From Haloplanus aerogenes (lineage in GTDB: Archaea > Halobacteriota > Halobacteria > Halobacteriales > Haloferacaceae), in the NCBI RefSeq assembly GCF_003856835.1, contig NZ_CP034145.1, forward strand, positions 434,001 through 498,000: a DNA stretch of 64,000 bases. The letters are read 5' to 3'. Made by a program: the position numbers and the translations under genes. Below the pieces are notes generated by a model. That model was not told the origin of the DNA and did no database searches. It saw only the letters and a program-made list of their open reading frames with translations. Shown here in pieces: positions 61,005-64,000 of this stretch (position 1 is the first letter of the stretch; every line of letters begins with the position of its first letter).

Positions 61005-61541
61005 TCACCCCTGTAGCCGGATCGTCATCTCGTGTTCGAAGCTCTCGGTGTCGCTGGCGACGAACCCCACCTTCTCGTAGAGCGAGATGGCCGGATCGTT
61101 CCAGCGCTCGACCGTGAGCCACACCCGTTCGATCCCCGCCTCCTTCCCCGCACCGAGTAGCGTTTCGAGGAGGCCCGTCCCGATGCCCGCGCCTTGGTAG
61201 TCTTGGAGGACGAAGATGGCGAGTTCTGCGGTCTTCTCCCCGTCAGGGACGAGCGTCGCGTGCCCGACGACGGCGTCGTCGTGGTTCGCGACGACGTTCA
61301 CCGTCTCCTCGCCCGTGATCGTGTCCAGCCAGTCGGCGATGCGTTTCTCGCCCGTCGGCGGGATGCCCTGTGCCCGGTCGGCGGGGTCGAACGCGTCGTA
61401 CATGGCTTCGAGCGCGTCGCGATCCAGTGTCTCGTCGTACCGCCGCACCGTGATCGGGCGCCCTTCCCGGTCTTCGATCGTCGTCGGCGGTTCGGGGAAC
61501 GGACTCGCCGGTTCGTCGGGGTAAGCCTTGTCGTCGGTCAT
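61005..61541 (-). CDS. GNAT-family N-acetyltransferase
   Basis: The 178-residue protein has the acetyl-CoA-binding motif A in LAIFVLQDYQGAGIGTGLLE (Q/R-x2-G-x-G/A type) and the C-terminal motif B in ERWNDPAISLYEKVGFVASD. The substrate is unknown (small molecule or protein). Its ATG overlaps the stop of the Usp gene upstream by four bases, so the two are one transcription unit. Confidence 0.9.
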   Translation of the reverse strand: MTDDKAYPDEPASPFPEPPTTIEDREGRPITVRRYDETLDRDALEAMYDAFDPADRAQGIPPTGEKRIADWLDTITGEETVNVVANHDDAVVGHATLVPDGEKTAELAIFVLQDYQGAGIGTGLLETLLGAGKEAGIERVWLTVERWNDPAISLYEKVGFVASDTESFEHEMTIRLQG

Positions 61542-61906
61542 CGGACGAGCGTCACCGAGACGTGGGAGTTCAACAGGACGAACTCCGAGATGCTGCCGAG
61601 TTTGATCTTGCCCATCGGACTGGTCTCGCCGCCGCCGAGGATGATCCGGTCGAACCCTTCCCGCTCGGCCAGTTCGACGAGTTCGCTCCCCGGGTCGCCC
61701 TCCAGATGTCGAATCGCCGCCTCCACGCCAGCGTCGTCGAGGATCGCCTGCGCCCGGCGTTCGATATCCGCCGGCTCCGTGTCCGTCGCCGGGTTCCGGA
61801 GGATCGCGACCGTCAGGTCGTCACCGGTCTCGGCGGCGCGGTCGACCGCACGCTCCAGTGCGCGCATCGAGTCGTCGCTCCCGCCGATGCCCAGCAGTAG
61901 TTTCAT
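61538..61906 (-). CDS. Universal stress protein (UspA family), short
   Basis: The 122-residue protein starts MKLLLGIGGSDDSMRALERA and ends with IILGGGETSPMGKIKLGSIS, a modified Gly-rich nucleotide motif, followed by VLLNSHVSVTLVR. It is shorter than typical Usp (about 140-150), lacking part of the central loop. It is the first gene of a two-gene unit with the acetyltransferase. Confidence 0.87.
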   Translation of the reverse strand: MKLLLGIGGSDDSMRALERAVDRAAETGDDLTVAILRNPATDTEPADIERRAQAILDDAGVEAAIRHLEGDPGSELVELAEREGFDRIILGGGETSPMGKIKLGSISEFVLLNSHVSVTLVR

Positions 61907-62095
61907 GCCCGTTCCGTCGGCGGCGCGAGTGAAAAAGGTACGCGCCATTCCCGTTCGATGCGGATCGTTGGAAGTCGTTTCCGGCCGTCCCGGCCCCCGC
62001 GGTCGGCGACGACCGGGACACCGTTCCAACGATCCGTCTGACGCCCGGCGGACACCGACGGAACCCTTTTCCACCGCCGCACGGAATCCCGGCGT

Positions 62096-62770
62096 ATGAG
62101 CGACGACTCGACGGCTGACGGGCCTGCGGACGACGATGGCGCGGCCGCCGCCGCGGACGATGGCGCGGCCGCCGCCGCGGACGATGGCGCGGACGACGGC
62201 GCGGCCGCCGCACCGTCCGCCCCATCGTCGGCGTCCGGGTCCGACGCCGATCCTGCGGGTACCGCCGCAACGATGACCGACGTGCCTCCCGACGTGCGCA
62301 AGTACGAACGCTTCAAGAAGATGGACGGCGCCCAGTACGAACGGGTCAACGACTTCCTCCGCGACCGGACGTACATCACCGCCCGCGAGTGGGCCATCGC
62401 CCGCCTCTGTGTCGACTTCCGCACCGAAACCGGCGTCGAGATGACCAAGATCGGGGAGAATCTGCCCGAACTCGTCCCCTTCATGACCGACACCTACTCG
62501 CCGCAGGCGGTCAATCAGGCCCGCTCCGCCTTCGAGGACAAGGTCCAGAAAGCCGGCGCCACCTTCCTCTACGGCGCCATGTCGGGCTTCTTCACCGCCG
62601 AAGAGCTAGACGAAATGATGTACGAGGTGACCGAAATCGCCAAGTTCCTGCTGGAAGTCGAGGGGGTCGACCTCGCCGTCGCGGAGGAACTCGACGCCGA
62701 GGACCGCATCTCCGAGGTGATGCGCGAGGTGCGCGAGTCCAGCGAGAACCTCCGCGACGACCTCGAATAG
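62096..62770 (+). CDS. DUF5806-like protein with Ala/Asp-repeat N-terminus
   Basis: The 224-residue protein has a low-complexity N-terminus (residues 1-58, DDGAAAAA-type repeats encoded by a 24-bp tandem repeat) and then a helical conserved domain (DVRKYERFKKMDGAQYERVN, YITAREWAIARLCVDFRTET). I recall this domain as a haloarchaeal DUF (5806). The variable N-terminus is probably disordered. An internal ATG at MTDVPPDVRKY (62273) could be an alternative start that omits the repeats. Confidence 0.75.
   Translation: MSDDSTADGPADDDGAAAAADDGAAAAADDGADDGAAAAPSAPSSASGSDADPAGTAATMTDVPPDVRKYERFKKMDGAQYERVNDFLRDRTYITAREWAIARLCVDFRTETGVEMTKIGENLPELVPFMTDTYSPQAVNQARSAFEDKVQKAGATFLYGAMSGFFTAEELDEMMYEVTEIAKFLLEVEGVDLAVAEELDAEDRISEVMREVRESSENLRDDLE
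62132..62215 (+). repeat. 24-bp in-frame tandem repeat
   Basis: The unit gacgatggcgcggccgccgc plus gcg recurs at 62132, 62156 and 62180, with degenerate continuation to about 62215. It encodes DDGAAAAA units in the DUF5806-like protein. Copy number is likely to vary between strains. Confidence 0.85.
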
Positions 62771-62771
62771 C

Positions 62772-64000
62772 TTATCCGCGCACGTTCTCGCCGTCGTCCA
62801 CGTCGAAGGTATCCATCGCCCCGTCGTAGACGCGTTCTCCCCGAACGAGCGTCCACGCCGGGAAGACGCCCGGTCGTCCCTCGAACGGCGTCCACCCACA
62901 CTTCGAGTGGAGCCGCCGCCCCTCGATGTCACGCGGCCGATCCAGATCGTACAGTGCCAGATCGGCGTCCATCCCCGCCTCGATCCGTCCCTTTCGCTCC
63001 AGGTCGAACGTCGCCGCCGGGGTCGCCGCCGTCAGGTCGCGGACGCGTTCGACCGTCAGCGGGCCGTCCAGCGTCTCGGCCAGCAAGAGGGGGACCATCG
63101 TCTCGACGCCGGGAACGCCGCTCGGGGCCTCCAGCAGCGTCGCTTCCTTCTCTGCCCGCGTATGCGGCGCGTGATCCGTGGCGATCACGTCCACCCGGCC
63201 GCCGACGACGCGTTCGTAGAGAGCTTCCCGACGCGCCTCGCTCCGGAGTGGCGGGTTCATCCGGCCGAAGGTTCCGAGGTCGTCGAGGTCGTCCCGCGAG
63301 AGCAGGCAGTGGTGGGGTGTCACTTCGCAGGTCACCGTCTCGGGCGCGTCGGCGACGATGTCGACCGCCTCGGGCGTGCTGGTGTGGGCGATGTGGAGAC
63401 GCGCGCCGGCGTCGGCGCCGAGTTCGACGGCGCGCTCGACGGCCGCAATCTCGGCGTCGGCGTCGCGGTAAGCGCTCCACGCGTCGGCGTTCGCCTCTTT
63501 CCCTGTTCCCTGCCCCGCGGCGTCACGCGCGCCCTCGTCGAATAGCGTCGCGTCCTCGGCGTGGACGGTCACCGGTACCCCCGCCTCGGCGGCGCGGTGG
63601 ACCGCGTCCTCGAACAGGTCGCCGTCGATACCCATCTCGCCCGTCGAATCCGCGAGAAACACCTCGCCCAGCGCGAAGATGGGGCGGTCGAACAGCGTCT
63701 CGGGATCCCAGTCGGGCGTGACGCCGCCGTTGATGCCGTAGTCGACCAGCGAGTGTCGGGCACAGAGTTCTTTCTGGTCGTAGGCGGCACCGGTCGTCGT
63801 CGGCGGGTCGGTGTTGGGCTGGTCGACGACGGTCGTGACGCCGCCCGCGGCGGCGCTTCGCGACCCGGTTCGCCACGTCTCCTTGTGCGGGGCGCCCGGT
63901 TCCCGGAAGTGGACGTGGACGTCGATGGCGCCGGGCAACAGGAGTCGTTCCCGAGCGTCGATCACCTCTCCCACCGCGTCGAGACCGGAGCCGACGGCGT
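62772..64000 (-). CDS. pyrC: Dihydroorotase, truncated by window edge at 5' end
   Basis: At least 409 residues are visible; the N-terminus lies beyond base 64000. The metal motif PGAIDVHVHFREPG, substrate region HKETWRTGSRSAAAGGVTTV, CEVTPHHCLLSRDD, and IATDHAPHTRAEKE with the catalytic Asp place it in the dihydroorotase branch of the amidohydrolases. It closes the dihydroorotate ring in pyrimidine synthesis. A GTG at 63974 is in frame but lies after the usual N-terminal strand, so the true start is probably outside. It is convergent with the DUF5806-like gene. Confidence 0.9.
   Translation of the reverse strand, partial: AVGSGLDAVGEVIDARERLLLPGAIDVHVHFREPGAPHKETWRTGSRSAAAGGVTTVVDQPNTDPPTTTGAAYDQKELCARHSLVDYGINGGVTPDWDPETLFDRPIFALGEVFLADSTGEMGIDGDLFEDAVHRAAEAGVPVTVHAEDATLFDEGARDAAGQGTGKEANADAWSAYRDADAEIAAVERAVELGADAGARLHIAHTSTPEAVDIVADAPETVTCEVTPHHCLLSRDDLDDLGTFGRMNPPLRSEARREALYERVVGGRVDVIATDHAPHTRAEKEATLLEAPSGVPGVETMVPLLLAETLDGPLTVERVRDLTAATPAATFDLERKGRIEAGMDADLALYDLDRPRDIEGRRLHSKCGWTPFEGRPGVFPAWTLVRGERVYDGAMDTFDVDDGENVRG

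Overview
The window is chromosomal DNA from a halophilic archaeon (class Halobacteria). Four kinds of evidence support this: very high GC, acidic proteins, archaeal information-processing genes (Pth2, TiaS, aRF1, S6e, a full A-type ATP synthase), and halophile genes such as bacteriorhodopsin with its Bat regulator, CarS ether-lipid synthase and halocyanin-like lipoproteins. Many genes look leaderless, with a TATA-like box about 25-30 nt before the start codon. I cannot name the genus from sequence alone. No rRNA or tRNA gene was found.

Layout. 0-5.3 kb: truncated NicO-type transporter, pth2, a divergent actin-like protein, a FlaD/E-domain protein, an MFS transporter and a duplicated PhoU/TrkA-C protein. 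5.3-18 kb: M14-type zinc hydrolase, a threonine-synthase-like enzyme, tiaS, a HTH regulator, cupin, glutaredoxin, purine permease, a three-gene UxaA-family operon, a Tat-type lipoprotein, pyrE, carS and DUF502. 18-25 kb: ilvE, a small cas-less CRISPR array, ribB with its kinase/regulator rbkR, a MinD-like ATPase, prf1 and a GT87-like membrane glycosyltransferase.

25-39 kb is the most striking part. The ATP synthase genes atpH-I-K-E-C-F-A-B run on the minus strand, but atpD is separated from atpB by a complete phototrophy cassette on the same strand: bat (LOV photosensor plus HTH_10), bop (all proton-pump residues present), lycopene cyclase crtY, and the retinal-forming brp/blh. Light sensing, chromophore synthesis, proton pumping and ATP synthesis therefore sit in one block. 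A close match to the known Bat activator site lies about 42-57 nt before the bop start codon.

39-64 kb: a 93-bp tandem repeat at the end of a radical SAM gene, an isochorismatase-family hydrolase, nikR, a two-domain halocyanin-like protein with lost copper ligands, alaX, an HtrA protease, a beta-CASP nuclease, two different P1B metal ATPases (one with a separate HMA protein), two HTH regulators, osmC, cbiA, a metzincin-like lipoprotein, rps6e, a DHH phosphoesterase, a cluster of three Usp genes and a truncated dihydroorotase. A palindromic intergenic element occurs three times (9.0, 54.1 and 59.9 kb). Two copies are about 93% identical in opposite orientation, and each starts exactly at a stop codon.
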